Shown in pieces: positions 53,951-63,173 of a stretch of DNA of 64,000 nt. Both the position numbers and the translations under genes were made by a program. The notes beneath the pieces are model-generated. The model was not told the origin of the DNA and made no database searches. It was given only the letters and a program-made list of their open reading frames with translations. Source of the DNA: Neptunicella marina (GTDB taxonomy: Bacteria; Pseudomonadota; Gammaproteobacteria; Enterobacterales; Alteromonadaceae); contig NZ_JACNEP010000001.1 of the NCBI RefSeq assembly GCF_014270035.1, positions 434,001-498,000 of the forward strand, in the 5' to 3' direction. How positions within the stretch are numbered: the stretch's first letter is position 1; each line of letters starts with the position of its first letter.

Positions 53951-53981
53951 ACCCCCGGTAGGTGACTACCGGGGGTTTTTT
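53951..53981 (+). terminator. his attenuator terminator
   Basis: ACCCCCGGTAG-gtga-CTACCGGGGGT followed by T5: an 11-bp stem, very GC-rich, 48 bp before hisG. It ends transcription when histidyl-tRNA is charged. Confidence 0.92.
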
Positions 53982-54028
53982 ATTTCAGGTTTATACTTTT
54001 TAGATTTCAACAAAGGCGACATACAGCA

Positions 54029-54928
54029 ATGACAGATACAACCAGACTCAGAATAGCGGTACAAAAATCCGGGCGTTTATGCGATGGCAGCATGGAGTTG
54101 TTAAAAGCCATAGGCGTTAAATTATCTATCCGTGACCGTTTGTTGATTGCTCATTCGACCAACCTGCCAATTGATTTATTGCGTGTACGTGATGACGACA
54201 TTCCCGGTTTGGTGATGGATGGCGTGGTTGATCTGGGTTTTATTGGCGAAAACGAACTGGAAGAAAAAATGCTCGAACGCCAGGCGACCAACCGCAACGC
54301 CAGCTACAAAGAGCTAACCAAACTCGATTTTGGTGGCTGTCGTTTATCCATCGCCGTGCCTAACGAATTTAACTACCAGTCAGTGCAGGATTTTAACGGT
54401 AAATCGATTGCCACCACCTACCCTTATTTGCTGGAGCGTTATTTTAAACAAAACAATGTTGATGCCAGCGCGGTGATGTTAAACGGCTCGGTGGAAGTAG
54501 CACCACGTGCCGGATTAGCCGACGCCATCTGCGATTTAGTCTCTACCGGTGCTACGCTCGAAGCCAATGGTCTGCGTGAAGTACAGGAAATTTTCCGCTC
54601 CACTGCGGTATTGATTCAACGTTCAGGCGAATTACCGGCGGCCAAACAAGCATTAGTGGATAAACTGATGCCACGCATCGCTGGCGTAATGCAGGCCAAA
54701 GAAAGCAAATACATTATGCTGCACGCGCCAAAAGACAAACTTAAAGAAGTACAGGCACTGTTACCGGGGGCGGAAAACCCAACCCTTTTACCGCTGGCGA
54801 ATAACGACAATACAGTGGCCATTCACGTGGTCTGCACCGAAACCCTGTTCTGGGAAACCATGGAAAAACTCAAAGCACTGGGTTGCAGCTCGATTCTGGT
54901 GATGCCGATTGAAAAGATGATGGGCTGA
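54029..54928 (+). CDS. hisG: ATP phosphoribosyltransferase
   Basis: A 299-residue long-form HisG, with a C-terminal regulatory (ACT-like) domain, so it should be allosterically inhibited by histidine without HisZ. It condenses ATP and PRPP, the first step of histidine synthesis. Motifs: [11 protein letters not shown] at the start and the PRPP-binding loop [14 protein letters not shown]. First structural gene of the his operon. Confidence 0.98.
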   Translation: MTDTTRLRIAVQKSGRLCDGSMELLKAIGVKLSIRDRLLIAHSTNLPIDLLRVRDDDIPGLVMDGVVDLGFIGENELEEKMLERQATNRNASYKELTKLDFGGCRLSIAVPNEFNYQSVQDFNGKSIATTYPYLLERYFKQNNVDASAVMLNGSVEVAPRAGLADAICDLVSTGATLEANGLREVQEIFRSTAVLIQRSGELPAAKQALVDKLMPRIAGVMQAKESKYIMLHAPKDKLKEVQALLPGAENPTLLPLANNDNTVAIHVVCTETLFWETMEKLKALGCSSILVMPIEKMMG

Positions 54929-54944
54929 GGCGGAGATATTCAGC

Positions 54945-56237
54945 ATGCAAATCTGGTCACAACTAAGCAGCGATGAGCAACAAACCCTGCTGGCACGACC
55001 GGCGTTAAAAGATAACCGCCAGTTAAGTCAGACGGTGACGGAGATCATCTCTAAAGTCAGAAACGATGGCGACAGCGCCCTGCTTGAATTTAGCGCCAGG
55101 TTTGATGGCGTGACACTCGATTCGCTGGCACTGGCACAAAGCGAACTGGATAACGCCGAACAGCAATTAACCGGCGAGGTAAAAGCCGCGATTGAACTGG
55201 CCTATGCCAATATTCGCCGTTTTCATGAAGCGCAAAAGCCTAGCGATACCCGCATTGAAACCGCGTCCGGTGTAGTGTGTGAACTTAAACACGCGCCCAT
55301 TGCGGCGGTGGGTTTATATATTCCCGGTGGCACCGCACCGCTGCCCTCAACTGTGTTAATGCTGGGTGTATCGGCACAAGTTGCAGGATGTCAGCGCAAA
55401 GTGCTATGCACGCCTTGTGGCAAAAACGGCCAAATCGCCGCAGAAATTCGTTACGCCGCCAAACTGTGTGGCATTAACGAGATTTATCTGGTCGGTGGTG
55501 CACAAGCGATTGCCGCCATGGCCTTTGGTACCCAGTCGATTGCCAGGGTCGATAAAATTTTTGGCCCGGGAAACAGCTATGTGACCGAGGCCAAACAGCA
55601 GGTTAGCCAGTCTGCCCAGGGCGCAGCCATTGATATGCCGGCAGGACCATCTGAGGTATTAGTGATTGCCGATGGCAACGCCAATGCGGAATTTGTCGCC
55701 TCAGATTTATTGTCACAAGCCGAACACGGCAGCGATTCACAGGCGATTTTGGTGTGTAACAGTGCAGCTAACATCGAGCTGGTGAAACAGGCTGTGGAAC
55801 GCCAACTGGCTAAGCTAAATCGCCGCGACATCGCAGCCCAAGCCATGGCCAATAGCCGTTATATTTTAACCGACTCCCTTGAGCAATCGGTTGCAGTTTC
55901 TAACCGTTATGCGCCGGAACATTTGATTATTCAAACCGAGAATGCGCGCGCCACGCTGGATAACGTGACCAATGCCGGTTCGGTATTTGTTGGCCCCTGG
56001 TCGCCCGAATCCGCTGGTGATTACGCCAGTGGCACCAACCACGTGCTACCCACTTATGGTTATGCGCGTAATTATTCCTCGTTAGGGGTGATGGATTTTG
56101 TGCGCCGTTACACTGTGCAGGAATTATCTGTCACCGGTATTCAAACTATTGGCCCGGCGATTGTGTCACTGGCCAACGCGGAAGGTCTGGATGCCCACGC
56201 CAACGCCGTTAGTATTCGATTGGAGAGCCTTAAATGA
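54945..56237 (+). CDS. hisD: Histidinol dehydrogenase
   Basis: A 430-residue zinc enzyme oxidising histidinol to histidine in two NAD+-dependent steps. Motifs: GLYIPGGTAPLPSTVLM, IFGPGNSYVTEAKQ, DMPAGPSEVLVIAD, SQAEHGSDSQA (zinc and catalytic residues) and YAPEHL. It follows hisG by 16 bp and overlaps hisC by 4 bp. Confidence 0.98.
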   Translation: MQIWSQLSSDEQQTLLARPALKDNRQLSQTVTEIISKVRNDGDSALLEFSARFDGVTLDSLALAQSELDNAEQQLTGEVKAAIELAYANIRRFHEAQKPSDTRIETASGVVCELKHAPIAAVGLYIPGGTAPLPSTVLMLGVSAQVAGCQRKVLCTPCGKNGQIAAEIRYAAKLCGINEIYLVGGAQAIAAMAFGTQSIARVDKIFGPGNSYVTEAKQQVSQSAQGAAIDMPAGPSEVLVIADGNANAEFVASDLLSQAEHGSDSQAILVCNSAANIELVKQAVERQLAKLNRRDIAAQAMANSRYILTDSLEQSVAVSNRYAPEHLIIQTENARATLDNVTNAGSVFVGPWSPESAGDYASGTNHVLPTYGYARNYSSLGVMDFVRRYTVQELSVTGIQTIGPAIVSLANAEGLDAHANAVSIRLESLK

Positions 56238-57340
56238 GCGCCCAGCAGTTAGTCGATAAATTATTAATTGAAAACCTTAAAGCGCTACAGCCCTATCAAT
56301 CGGCGCGGCGTTTATTTAAAAGTGACGATTTGGCCGAACAACCGGGCTGGTTAAACGCCAATGAATCGCCCTTTGCCAATGAGTACAACCTTAATTGCGA
56401 GCGTTTAAACCGCTACCCGGATTGCCAGCCAGCATCGGTAATCAACGCCTACGCCAGTTATGCTGGCGTCAACAAGGATCAGGTGATTTGCTCACGCGGC
56501 GCCGATGAAGGCATCGAGCTGTTAATCCGTGCCTTTTGCACACCGGGGCAAGACAAGATTTTAATCTGCCCGCCGACTTACGGCATGTACGCCATCAGCG
56601 CTGAAACCTTTAATGTGGGCGTGGAAAAAGCCCCGCTAAAAGCCGATTTCTCACTGGATATCAGCGCCATCAACAGCTTTAAAGATAAGGTGAAGCTGGT
56701 GTTTATCTGCTCGCCGAACAACCCCACCGGCACCGATGTGGCCGGGCAGCAGCTCACTCAGGTACTGGACACTTTTGCCGGTAACGCACTGGTGGTGGTG
56801 GATGAAGCCTATTTTGAATTTAGCCAGCAGGCCAGCTGGGCAGGCAAACTGGCGCAATACCCCAATTTAGTGGTGCTGCGCACCTTATCCAAAGCCTTTG
56901 CATTAGCCGGTATTCGCTGTGGTTTTACCCTGGCTGATAACGCGGTAATTCAAGCGCTACTAAAAGTTATCGCCCCCTATCCGGTGCCCGACCCGGTGGC
57001 GCAAATCGCCAAACAGGCACTAAGCAGCGCTGGCATTAGCCAGATGCAGCAACAAGTCAGTGTGCTGAATGATGAGAAAACCGCGCTGAGTATTGAGCTT
57101 GGTAAAATCAGTCAGATTGAACTGGTGGGTGATACTGCCGCCAACTTTATTTTATTCCGTACGCCAGCCAAACAAGCGCTGATGGATTATCTGGTTAAAA
57201 ACGGCCTGATTATTCGTGACCAGTCCAGACAACTGGCGCTGGATAACTGCCTGCGCATCAGCATTGGTAATCCCTCACAAAACCAGCGTTTAATTGAACT
57301 CATTCAACAATTTTTTACCCCGGAGCAAACCGCATCATGA
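56234..57340 (+). CDS. hisC: Histidinol-phosphate aminotransferase
   Basis: A 368-residue fold-type I PLP aminotransferase converting imidazole acetol phosphate to histidinol phosphate. [29 protein letters not shown] and the PLP lysine in [17 protein letters not shown] are present. Four-base overlaps with hisD and hisB (ATGA) indicate coupled translation. Confidence 0.97.
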   Translation: MSAQQLVDKLLIENLKALQPYQSARRLFKSDDLAEQPGWLNANESPFANEYNLNCERLNRYPDCQPASVINAYASYAGVNKDQVICSRGADEGIELLIRAFCTPGQDKILICPPTYGMYAISAETFNVGVEKAPLKADFSLDISAINSFKDKVKLVFICSPNNPTGTDVAGQQLTQVLDTFAGNALVVVDEAYFEFSQQASWAGKLAQYPNLVVLRTLSKAFALAGIRCGFTLADNAVIQALLKVIAPYPVPDPVAQIAKQALSSAGISQMQQQVSVLNDEKTALSIELGKISQIELVGDTAANFILFRTPAKQALMDYLVKNGLIIRDQSRQLALDNCLRISIGNPSQNQRLIELIQQFFTPEQTAS

Positions 57341-58407
57341 GCCAGCAAGCCATTTTATTTATCGACCGCGACGGCACCTTAGTCGAAGAGCCCGCCATCG
57401 ACAAACAACTCGACTCACTGGAAAAACTGGTGTTTGAACCAGCCGTGATCCCGGTACTGCTTAAACTGCAACAAGCGGGTTTTCGTTTGGTGATGGTATC
57501 GAATCAGGATGGTCTGGGTACCGACAGCTTCCCGCAGGCGGATTTTGATGCGCCGCACAACAAAATGATGCAGCTGTTCCAAAGTCAGGGCATTGTGTTT
57601 GACGATGTGCTGATTTGCCCGCACTTTGACAGCGACAACTGTAGTTGCCGCAAGCCCAAGCTCGGATTAGTCAAAGATTACCTGCAACAAGGCAAGGTGG
57701 ATTTTGCGCGCTCGTTTGTGATTGGCGATCGCCAGACCGATATGCAACTGGCTGAGAATATGGGCATTCAGGGCATTTTATACAGCCGCGATGGCTTTAA
57801 CTGGCCAGCGATTAAAAAACAATTAACCGGACAAAACCGCACCGCCAGCGTGCACCGTAAAACTTCGGAAACCGATATTCTGGTAAAAGTGGATTTGGAC
57901 AATAACGCTAAATCCAGCATCAGCACCGGCCTGGGCTTTTTTGACCATATGCTTGACCAAATCGCCACCCACGGCGGGTTTAATATGACGGTGAACGTCG
58001 ATGGTGATCTGCACATCGACGATCACCACAGCGTGGAAGATACCGCACTGGCACTGGGCGATGCACTGCGTCAGGCACTGGGCAACAAACGCGGTATTGG
58101 CCGTTTTGGTTTTGCGCTGCCGATGGATGAATGCAAGGCTGAATGTGTGCTGGATATTTCTGCTCGCCCATGGCTGAAATTCGATGCCGAATTTACTCAG
58201 GAGCGCGTGGGTGAAATGTCGGTACAAATGGTGCCGCACTTTTTCCGCAGCTTATCCGACAGCATGGGCATTTCGCTGCACTTATCCACCACCGAGGGCA
58301 ACGCCCACCATCAGGTAGAAAGCCTGTTTAAAGTGTTTGGCCGCGCACTGCGTCAGGCCATTAGCAAACAAGGTGATGAACTGCCCTCCAGCAAGGGAGC
58401 GCTGTGA
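57337..58407 (+). CDS. hisB: Bifunctional histidinol-phosphatase / imidazoleglycerol-phosphate dehydratase
   Basis: A 356-residue fusion. The N-terminal HAD phosphatase (about 1-165) has [12 protein letters not shown] with the nucleophilic Asp and zinc ligands in [15 protein letters not shown]. The C-terminal dehydratase (about 166-356) has the metal-binding histidines [24 protein letters not shown] and [11 protein letters not shown]. Usual gammaproteobacterial arrangement. Confidence 0.98.
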   Translation: MSQQAILFIDRDGTLVEEPAIDKQLDSLEKLVFEPAVIPVLLKLQQAGFRLVMVSNQDGLGTDSFPQADFDAPHNKMMQLFQSQGIVFDDVLICPHFDSDNCSCRKPKLGLVKDYLQQGKVDFARSFVIGDRQTDMQLAENMGIQGILYSRDGFNWPAIKKQLTGQNRTASVHRKTSETDILVKVDLDNNAKSSISTGLGFFDHMLDQIATHGGFNMTVNVDGDLHIDDHHSVEDTALALGDALRQALGNKRGIGRFGFALPMDECKAECVLDISARPWLKFDAEFTQERVGEMSVQMVPHFFRSLSDSMGISLHLSTTEGNAHHQVESLFKVFGRALRQAISKQGDELPSSKGAL

Positions 58408-58997
58408 TGGAGCTGGTGATAGTTAATACCGGCTGCGCCAATATTTCCTCGGTGCGTTTTGCCATTGAACGCCTAGGCTACCAAGTGGCGGTATCGGATA
58501 ACGCCGCGCAAATTCAGGCCGCCGACAAGGTATTTTTACCCGGCGTCGGTTCGGCCAATGCGGCCATGAGCCAAATCAAACAAAAAGGCTTGGTTGAGGT
58601 GGTGGCAAAACTCACTCAGCCAACGCTGGGTATTTGTTTGGGCATGCAGCTGATGACCAAATTCTCCGATGAAGGCAATACCGACTGCTTGGGTGTTATT
58701 CCCACCAAGGTCAATAAAATGCTGGCCGATGGCCTGCGCCTACCACATATGGGTTGGAACCAAATCACGCCAGTAAACAATAATTCACTATTTGAAGGCA
58801 TAGCCGCAGGTAGTTACTTCTATTTTGTGCACGGCTTTGCCGCGCCGGTAAGTGAGGTGACACTGGCCAGTTGTGAATACGGCCAGCCGTTTTCCGCCAG
58901 TATTGGCCAAGGCAATTATTACGGCGTGCAGTTTCACCCCGAGCGTTCCAGCGAAGCGGGTGCCAGATTGCTGGCTAACTTTATTCAAAATACCTGA
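58407..58997 (+). CDS. hisH: Imidazole glycerol phosphate synthase, glutaminase subunit
   Basis: A 196-residue class I glutamine amidotransferase. It has [11 protein letters not shown], the nucleophile loop [11 protein letters not shown] and HPERSSEAG. It feeds ammonia to HisF. The ATG at 58407 overlaps the hisB stop (TGATG) and has AGGGAG at correct spacing; a GTG at 58404 is too close to that site. Confidence 0.97.
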   Translation: MELVIVNTGCANISSVRFAIERLGYQVAVSDNAAQIQAADKVFLPGVGSANAAMSQIKQKGLVEVVAKLTQPTLGICLGMQLMTKFSDEGNTDCLGVIPTKVNKMLADGLRLPHMGWNQITPVNNNSLFEGIAAGSYFYFVHGFAAPVSEVTLASCEYGQPFSASIGQGNYYGVQFHPERSSEAGARLLANFIQNT

Positions 58998-59011
58998 GGC
59001 AGCGCATTAGC

Positions 59012-59749
59012 ATGATCATACCTGCAATAGATTTAATTGAAGGCAAAGTAGTACGCCTGTATCAGGGCGACTACGGCCAAAAAACCGAATACCAGCTCGA
59101 CCCGGTTGAGGTGGTAAACCAATACGCCGCAGCGGGCGCCAGCTGGTTACATATCGTAGATTTAACCGGCGCTAAAGATACCGACAAACGCCAGCTTAAA
59201 CTGATTGGCGAGATGGTCGCCACCGGCAAAATGCAGTTTCAGGCCGGCGGCGGTATTCGCAGTCAGGCCGACGTTGAGCAATTGCTCGAAACCGGCGTCA
59301 GCCGCGTGGTAATTGGTTCGGTAGCGGTTAAACAACCCGAACTGGTAAAAAGCTGGTTTACCCAATACGGCGCCGACAAAATTGTGCTGGCACTGGATGT
59401 CAACATAGATGCCAACGGCAATAAAATGATTGCCACCCACGGCTGGCAGCAGGATAGCGGTGTAGGCTTGGAAGCGCTGTTAAGCGACTTTTTAGAGGTG
59501 GGTGCCAGACACGTGCTGTGTACCGATATCAGCCGTGACGGCACGCTAAAAGGCGCCAACGCCGAGCTGTATGCACAAATGACTGAACAATTCCCGTCGG
59601 TCGGTTGGCAGGCATCCGGCGGCATTGGCTCGCTGGAGGATATTAACGCACTTAAACCGACTAAGGTCGCGGGCGTAATTTTAGGTCGCGCCTTGCTCGA
59701 AGGTAAATTCACCCTCGAACAAGCCATTCAAAACTGGGAGGCGCGCTAA
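59012..59749 (+). CDS. hisA: ProFAR isomerase
   Basis: A 245-residue TIM barrel performing the fourth-step isomerisation. Characteristic: [21 protein letters not shown] with a catalytic Asp, [19 protein letters not shown] with the second catalytic Asp, and [11 protein letters not shown]. It overlaps hisF by one base. Confidence 0.98.
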   Translation: MIIPAIDLIEGKVVRLYQGDYGQKTEYQLDPVEVVNQYAAAGASWLHIVDLTGAKDTDKRQLKLIGEMVATGKMQFQAGGGIRSQADVEQLLETGVSRVVIGSVAVKQPELVKSWFTQYGADKIVLALDVNIDANGNKMIATHGWQQDSGVGLEALLSDFLEVGARHVLCTDISRDGTLKGANAELYAQMTEQFPSVGWQASGGIGSLEDINALKPTKVAGVILGRALLEGKFTLEQAIQNWEAR

Positions 59750-60522
59750 TGCTGGCACGACGTATCATCCCTTGTCTGGATGTAAAAGATGGCAAAGTGG
59801 TGAAAGGGGTAAAATTCCGTAACCATGAAATTATTGGCGACATAGTGCCGCTGGCGGCGCAATACGCCAAAGCCGGCGCCGATGAGCTGGTGTTTTACGA
59901 TATCACCGCCTCCAGCGATGCGCGGGTGGTGGATAAAAGCTGGGTCAGCCGTATTGCCGAGGTGATTGATATCCCCTTTTGTGTGGCAGGCGGCATTAAA
60001 TCGGTGGAAGATGCCGGGCGCATTCTGGAAATGGGCGCGGATAAAATCTCGGTCAATTCCCCAGCATTAACTAATCCCGAGCTGATTACTCAATTGCACG
60101 ACCAATACGGCCAGCAGTGTGTGGTGGTGGGCATCGACAGTTATTTTAACGAGCAAACCGGCCAGTATCAGGTCAATCAGTTTACCGGCGATGAAAGCCG
60201 CACGGTAGTGACCAAATGGCAAACGCTGGACTGGGTAAAAGAAGTGCAACAACGCGGCGCAGGCGAGATTGTACTTAACTGCATGAATCAGGACGGCGTG
60301 CGTCAGGGTTACGATATTGAACAGTTAGCCAAAGTACGCGCAGCCTGCAATGTGCCACTGATTGCCTCCGGCGGCGCCGGAAAAATGGCTGATTTCAGTG
60401 AAGTTTTTCAACAAGCCGACGTAGACGGCGCACTGGCCGCCTCGGTATTCCATAAAGGCATTATTGATATGCAGGAATTGAAGGCATACCTGCGCAGTGA
60501 AGGCGTGGCAATACGGGCTTGA
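59749..60522 (+). CDS. hisF: Imidazole glycerol phosphate synthase, cyclase subunit
   Basis: A 257-residue TIM barrel that forms imidazole glycerol phosphate using ammonia from HisH. Motifs: [17 protein letters not shown] with a catalytic Asp, [27 protein letters not shown] with the second catalytic Asp, and [12 protein letters not shown]. In the usual operon hisIE follows at once; here a 539-bp unit begins 9 bp after the hisF stop codon. Confidence 0.98.
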   Translation: MLARRIIPCLDVKDGKVVKGVKFRNHEIIGDIVPLAAQYAKAGADELVFYDITASSDARVVDKSWVSRIAEVIDIPFCVAGGIKSVEDAGRILEMGADKISVNSPALTNPELITQLHDQYGQQCVVVGIDSYFNEQTGQYQVNQFTGDESRTVVTKWQTLDWVKEVQQRGAGEIVLNCMNQDGVRQGYDIEQLAKVRAACNVPLIASGGAGKMADFSEVFQQADVDGALAASVFHKGIIDMQELKAYLRSEGVAIRA

Positions 60523-60610
60523 TAGTGATGAGCTACGAGTAGCGAGTTGCGAGTTGCGAGCAAAAGAAATCAGCAACGCGCCGCGAGTTTCGAGTTACGA
60601 GAAAAAGCCG

Positions 60611-60642
60611 CTGTGAGCCGAAGCTATACTTCGTGCTCACAG
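60611..60642 (+). repeat. Strong hairpin before the four-helix-bundle gene
   Basis: CTGTGAGCCGAAG and CTTCGTGCTCACAG pair over 13 bp with one bulged base around a short loop (ctata). It is followed by mixed sequence and not a T run, so it is not a standard terminator. It ends 18 bp before the start codon. Confidence 0.7.
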
Positions 60643-60660
60643 ATCGACACTCGAGTTTTT

Positions 60661-61005
60661 ATGCAATATGAAAATCTGGATGTATGGCAACGCAGTTACG
60701 CTTTAACTAAAACAATTTATCTGGCGTTTCGGGACAACCGCGACTTTGGATTTAAAGATCAAATTACCCGCAGTGCGTTATCAGTACCAAGCAATATTGC
60801 CGAAGGCTGGGAACGTTTTACTGATAAAGAAAAATTCAGGTTTTTATCTATCGCCAAAGGTTCGGCAGGTGAACTAAAAACCCAATTAATGCTAGCACGC
60901 GACATAGGTTATTTACCCGTAGTGGATGCCAAAGCATTAATTATAGAAATAGAAGAGATCGCCAAAATGCTTGGCGCACTAATGAGAAAACTAAATACTA
61001 ACTAG
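60661..61005 (+). CDS. Four-helix-bundle protein (S23 / IVP / Avd-like family)
   Basis: A 114-residue all-helical protein. The family signature is visible: NLDVWQRSYALTKTIY at the N-terminus, DQITRSALSVPSNIAEGW in the middle, and EIEEIAKMLGALMRKL at the end. Relatives are encoded in intervening sequences of 23S rRNA genes, and a homologue (Avd) assists reverse transcriptase in diversity-generating retroelements; most have no known function. Here it lies between hisF and hisIE, in the same direction, within repeats. Only a weak GAG serves as ribosome site. No reverse transcriptase or rRNA gene is in the window, so neither of those roles is supported here. Confidence 0.9.
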   Translation: MQYENLDVWQRSYALTKTIYLAFRDNRDFGFKDQITRSALSVPSNIAEGWERFTDKEKFRFLSIAKGSAGELKTQLMLARDIGYLPVVDAKALIIEIEEIAKMLGALMRKLNTN

Positions 61006-61082
61006 CTAGTGACTCGCATACAGGCACAGTGGCACTTAGCCCGAAACTCGCCGCTCGCGACTCGTAGCTAAAAAGGAACCTT

Positions 61083-61700
61083 ATGATCATTAACAAAGAC
61101 AATATCGCCGAATTAGCCTGGGATAAAATGGACGGGCTGATCCCCTGCATGGTTCAACACGCCACCAGCGGCGCACTGCAAATGCAGGGTTATATGAATG
61201 TGGCAGCACTGGAAAAAACCTTAGCCACTGGCAACGTGACCTTTTACAGCCGCTCCAAACAGCGTTTATGGACCAAGGGCGAAGAATCGGGCAACGTGCT
61301 GGAGCTGGTTCAAATCAGCGCCGATTGCGATAAAGACGCGATTTTAGCTATGGCCATCCCCCACGGCCCTACTTGCCATAAAGGCACGCCGACCTGCTGG
61401 CCCGATGCGATTACCCCAGAGCTGAGTTTTATTGCCGGGCTTGAGCAAGTGATCGCCAGTCGCAAAGGCGCCGACGCCAGCAGCAGCTACACCGCCAGCC
61501 TGTATGCCAAAGGCATTAAACGCATTGCGCAGAAAGTTGGTGAGGAAGGGGTAGAAACCGCCCTGGCTGCCACGGTTAAAGATTTGGAAGAGTTAAAAAA
61601 CGAATCTGCCGATTTGCTGTATCACCTGATTGTATTGCTACAAGCCAGTGATTTATCCCTAAAGGATGTGGTTGGGGTATTGAAGGAGAGGCACAAGTAA
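61083..61700 (+). CDS. hisIE: Bifunctional phosphoribosyl-AMP cyclohydrolase / phosphoribosyl-ATP pyrophosphatase
   Basis: A 205-residue fusion performing steps two and three of histidine synthesis. The N-terminal HisI part has [25 protein letters not shown] and zinc-binding DCDKDAIL...[12 protein letters not shown]. The C-terminal HisE part has [17 protein letters not shown] and [13 protein letters not shown]. It has its own strong ribosome site (AAAAAGGAACC) just outside the right edge of the inserted unit, so translation is probably undisturbed. Last gene of the his operon. Confidence 0.97.
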   Translation: MIINKDNIAELAWDKMDGLIPCMVQHATSGALQMQGYMNVAALEKTLATGNVTFYSRSKQRLWTKGEESGNVLELVQISADCDKDAILAMAIPHGPTCHKGTPTCWPDAITPELSFIAGLEQVIASRKGADASSSYTASLYAKGIKRIAQKVGEEGVETALAATVKDLEELKNESADLLYHLIVLLQASDLSLKDVVGVLKERHK

Positions 61701-61706
61701 TTTGAG

Positions 61707-61737
61707 TGACGGCCTTTTTTAAGGCCGTCATTTTTTT
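61707..61737 (+). terminator. his operon terminator
   Basis: TGACGGCCTT-tttt-AAGGCCGTCA followed by T7, immediately after hisIE. Confidence 0.92.
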
Positions 61738-61776
61738 AAATGAATTGGGAAATACGCATGGAACCGAAATAGGGCA

Positions 61777-62415
61777 CTACATATTTATAAATGCAGAGTA
61801 CAAAACTAGGATAGAGCCGACTAACTGTCCATCTATTGAAGTGATTACGACCGTTTTAAGTTTCTGAATATCATTTAGAGCAGCACTAGTCTTTGGCGAC
61901 AACTCTTTCCTCAAACTTTCTATTCGCTCGTTTATCCGCTTTTCACTTACCTCAACCATATTCTTAAATACTCTGTTATGCTGTTTCAGTATGTTATGGA
62001 GGTCTTCTACAGTTTCAGGCTCTTTATTGGTTGTAGCAACTGCATCAAACCGAGGCTTAGAAACTGTAATTGCGGCATTATCAATGACAGCCCATGGTTT
62101 AATTTCACGAAAAGGGTTTGGTGGAGTTTTACTTTTAAAATATTCACCTAAATTCATGTCATGAGTTATGCGAAGAGCCCCGTTAATAGAGAATGTAATC
62201 AGTATAAAGCCTAAAAGACTGAGAAAAATCGCATATCCCTGTTCAAATGTATCATTCGACCAACAACTAACCCCAAAATAAGATACATAACAAGGCAGCG
62301 ATAAATAGCACTGATGAATAATAACCACAGCCGCCAAAACACCATAAAGTTTGTATCTTCGCCATGACATTTGGACTGAAAATTTTAGGTTTGAGCGCAA
62401 TGTCTGTATATCCAT
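61777..62415 (-). CDS. Membrane protein of unknown function
   Basis: A 212-residue protein I do not recognise. Two hydrophobic segments (about 22-48 and 62-84) contain several cysteines (HQCYLSLPCYVSYFGVSC). A soluble middle part contains a probable coiled coil (HNILKQHNRVFKNMVEVSEK, about 138-175), and a third hydrophobic stretch lies at the C-terminus. The coding region is more AT-rich than the his genes beside it. Its position between the his operon and a hairpin-dense block suggests recently acquired DNA, but that is inference. Confidence 0.6.
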   Translation of the reverse strand: MDIQTLRSNLKFSVQMSWRRYKLYGVLAAVVIIHQCYLSLPCYVSYFGVSCWSNDTFEQGYAIFLSLLGFILITFSINGALRITHDMNLGEYFKSKTPPNPFREIKPWAVIDNAAITVSKPRFDAVATTNKEPETVEDLHNILKQHNRVFKNMVEVSEKRINERIESLRKELSPKTSAALNDIQKLKTVVITSIDGQLVGSILVLYSAFINM

Positions 62416-63173
62416 GCAAAGACCTTGATAAAAATTAAAAACAATACTGTATTAGGGAATAGCTGGAGTCAGTGTAACGTTAAATCTGAAACTTAATCCA
62501 AAACTTATAATATGGCGTCGCATTGGCGACTGCAACTCAGGGGGCTGTGCTGCCGCAGCCCCCTAAGAACCCCACGGCACCCCGCACTGTGCCTGTTCAA
62601 TTTTCAATTCAGGCAAACCGCCAGCGTCGCAAATCCACATCCCTTCTGTTGCGACTGACTCGGCATCCCTGCCTCGTCTGGCGCTTGCTATCTGAATGTA
62701 AAATTGGACACAGTGAATGGGGAATGAAGTCAGCCGCTGGCTGACTAGGAAAACCAACACTGTCAGCCATCACCGCGACAGCAGCCAAACAGAGTTTGGC
62801 TAATCGCGACTCTGACTTTTAGGCAAAACCAAGCTGGCTTTCGAATGGCCGAACAGGACGTTCGGCCAAGGCCAACGCTTTGCAGGGATAGCTGCCTTTG
62901 GCCGTTTCGAATTAAAGACAGTTGGGTTTTGACGTTAAAAAAGTAAGTGGAGCAAAACACTTTTTCGCCCCTTTTGGGTGTCTCCAAAAGGGGCTTGGGC
63001 GACATGGATGTCGCACGAAAAAAGCCATGGATAGCTTTCAAATCCAAACAGGGTCGCGCCCCCGGGAAGGGCGTGAAAACATCAGAGATGATTAGTCTCT
63101 AATTGATCATACGGCCATCCGGTGGTGGCTTTAACTTACCACCACCAGTTTCGTTTTTTATCAAAAAACAATA
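62416..63173. other. Gene-free block with many perfect hairpins
   Basis: About 760 bp with no convincing gene; short open frames exist on both strands but lack domain character. It is more GC-rich than the preceding gene. Six strong inverted repeats are visible: 62540-62563 (GGGGGCTG/CAGCCCCC), 62729-62745 (GTCAGCC/GGCTGAC), 62783-62801 (AGCCAAAC/GTTTGGCT), 62846-62868 (TGGCCGAAC/GTTCGGCCA), 62967-62994 (GCCCCTTTTGG/CCAAAAGGGGC) and 62999-63014 (GCGACAT/ATGTCGC). None has a T tail typical of terminators. It may be a structured RNA, a dispersed repeat, or a remnant of an integrated element. Confidence 0.6.

Larger units (their letters stand above)
60531..61069. mobile_element. Inverted-repeat-bounded unit carrying a four-helix-bundle gene, inserted in the his operon
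   Basis: The unit is bounded by a perfect 10-bp inverted repeat: AGCTACGAGT (60531-60540) and ACTCGTAGCT (61060-61069). Inward from each end are tandem 7-bp units of the form NNCGAGT. The left side has four in a row (60534-60561) and three more (60582-60602); the right side has similar units in the opposite orientation (about 61041-61066), with another near 61011. A hairpin lies at 60611-60642, then the four-helix-bundle gene at 60661-61005. No transposase is encoded. The mobile-unit interpretation is inferred from structure and from its position inside a normally continuous operon. Confidence 0.6.

Noticed and set aside
60534-60602. CRISPR-like array because of tandem repeats
   Set aside because: Units are 7 bp and contiguous without spacers of constant length, and no cas genes are nearby.
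60531-61069. Diversity-generating retroelement, suggested by an Avd-like protein
   Set aside because: No reverse transcriptase and no template/variable repeat pair is present in the window; only the four-helix-bundle gene is shared.
62729-63014. Rho-independent terminators in the hairpin-dense block
   Set aside because: The stems lack following T runs on either strand and are too many and too closely spaced for this purpose.
62523-63047. Short open reading frames on both strands (for example 62763-63047 minus)
   Set aside because: They run through the perfect hairpins, have odd amino-acid composition and no recognised domain; the hairpins explain the sequence better.
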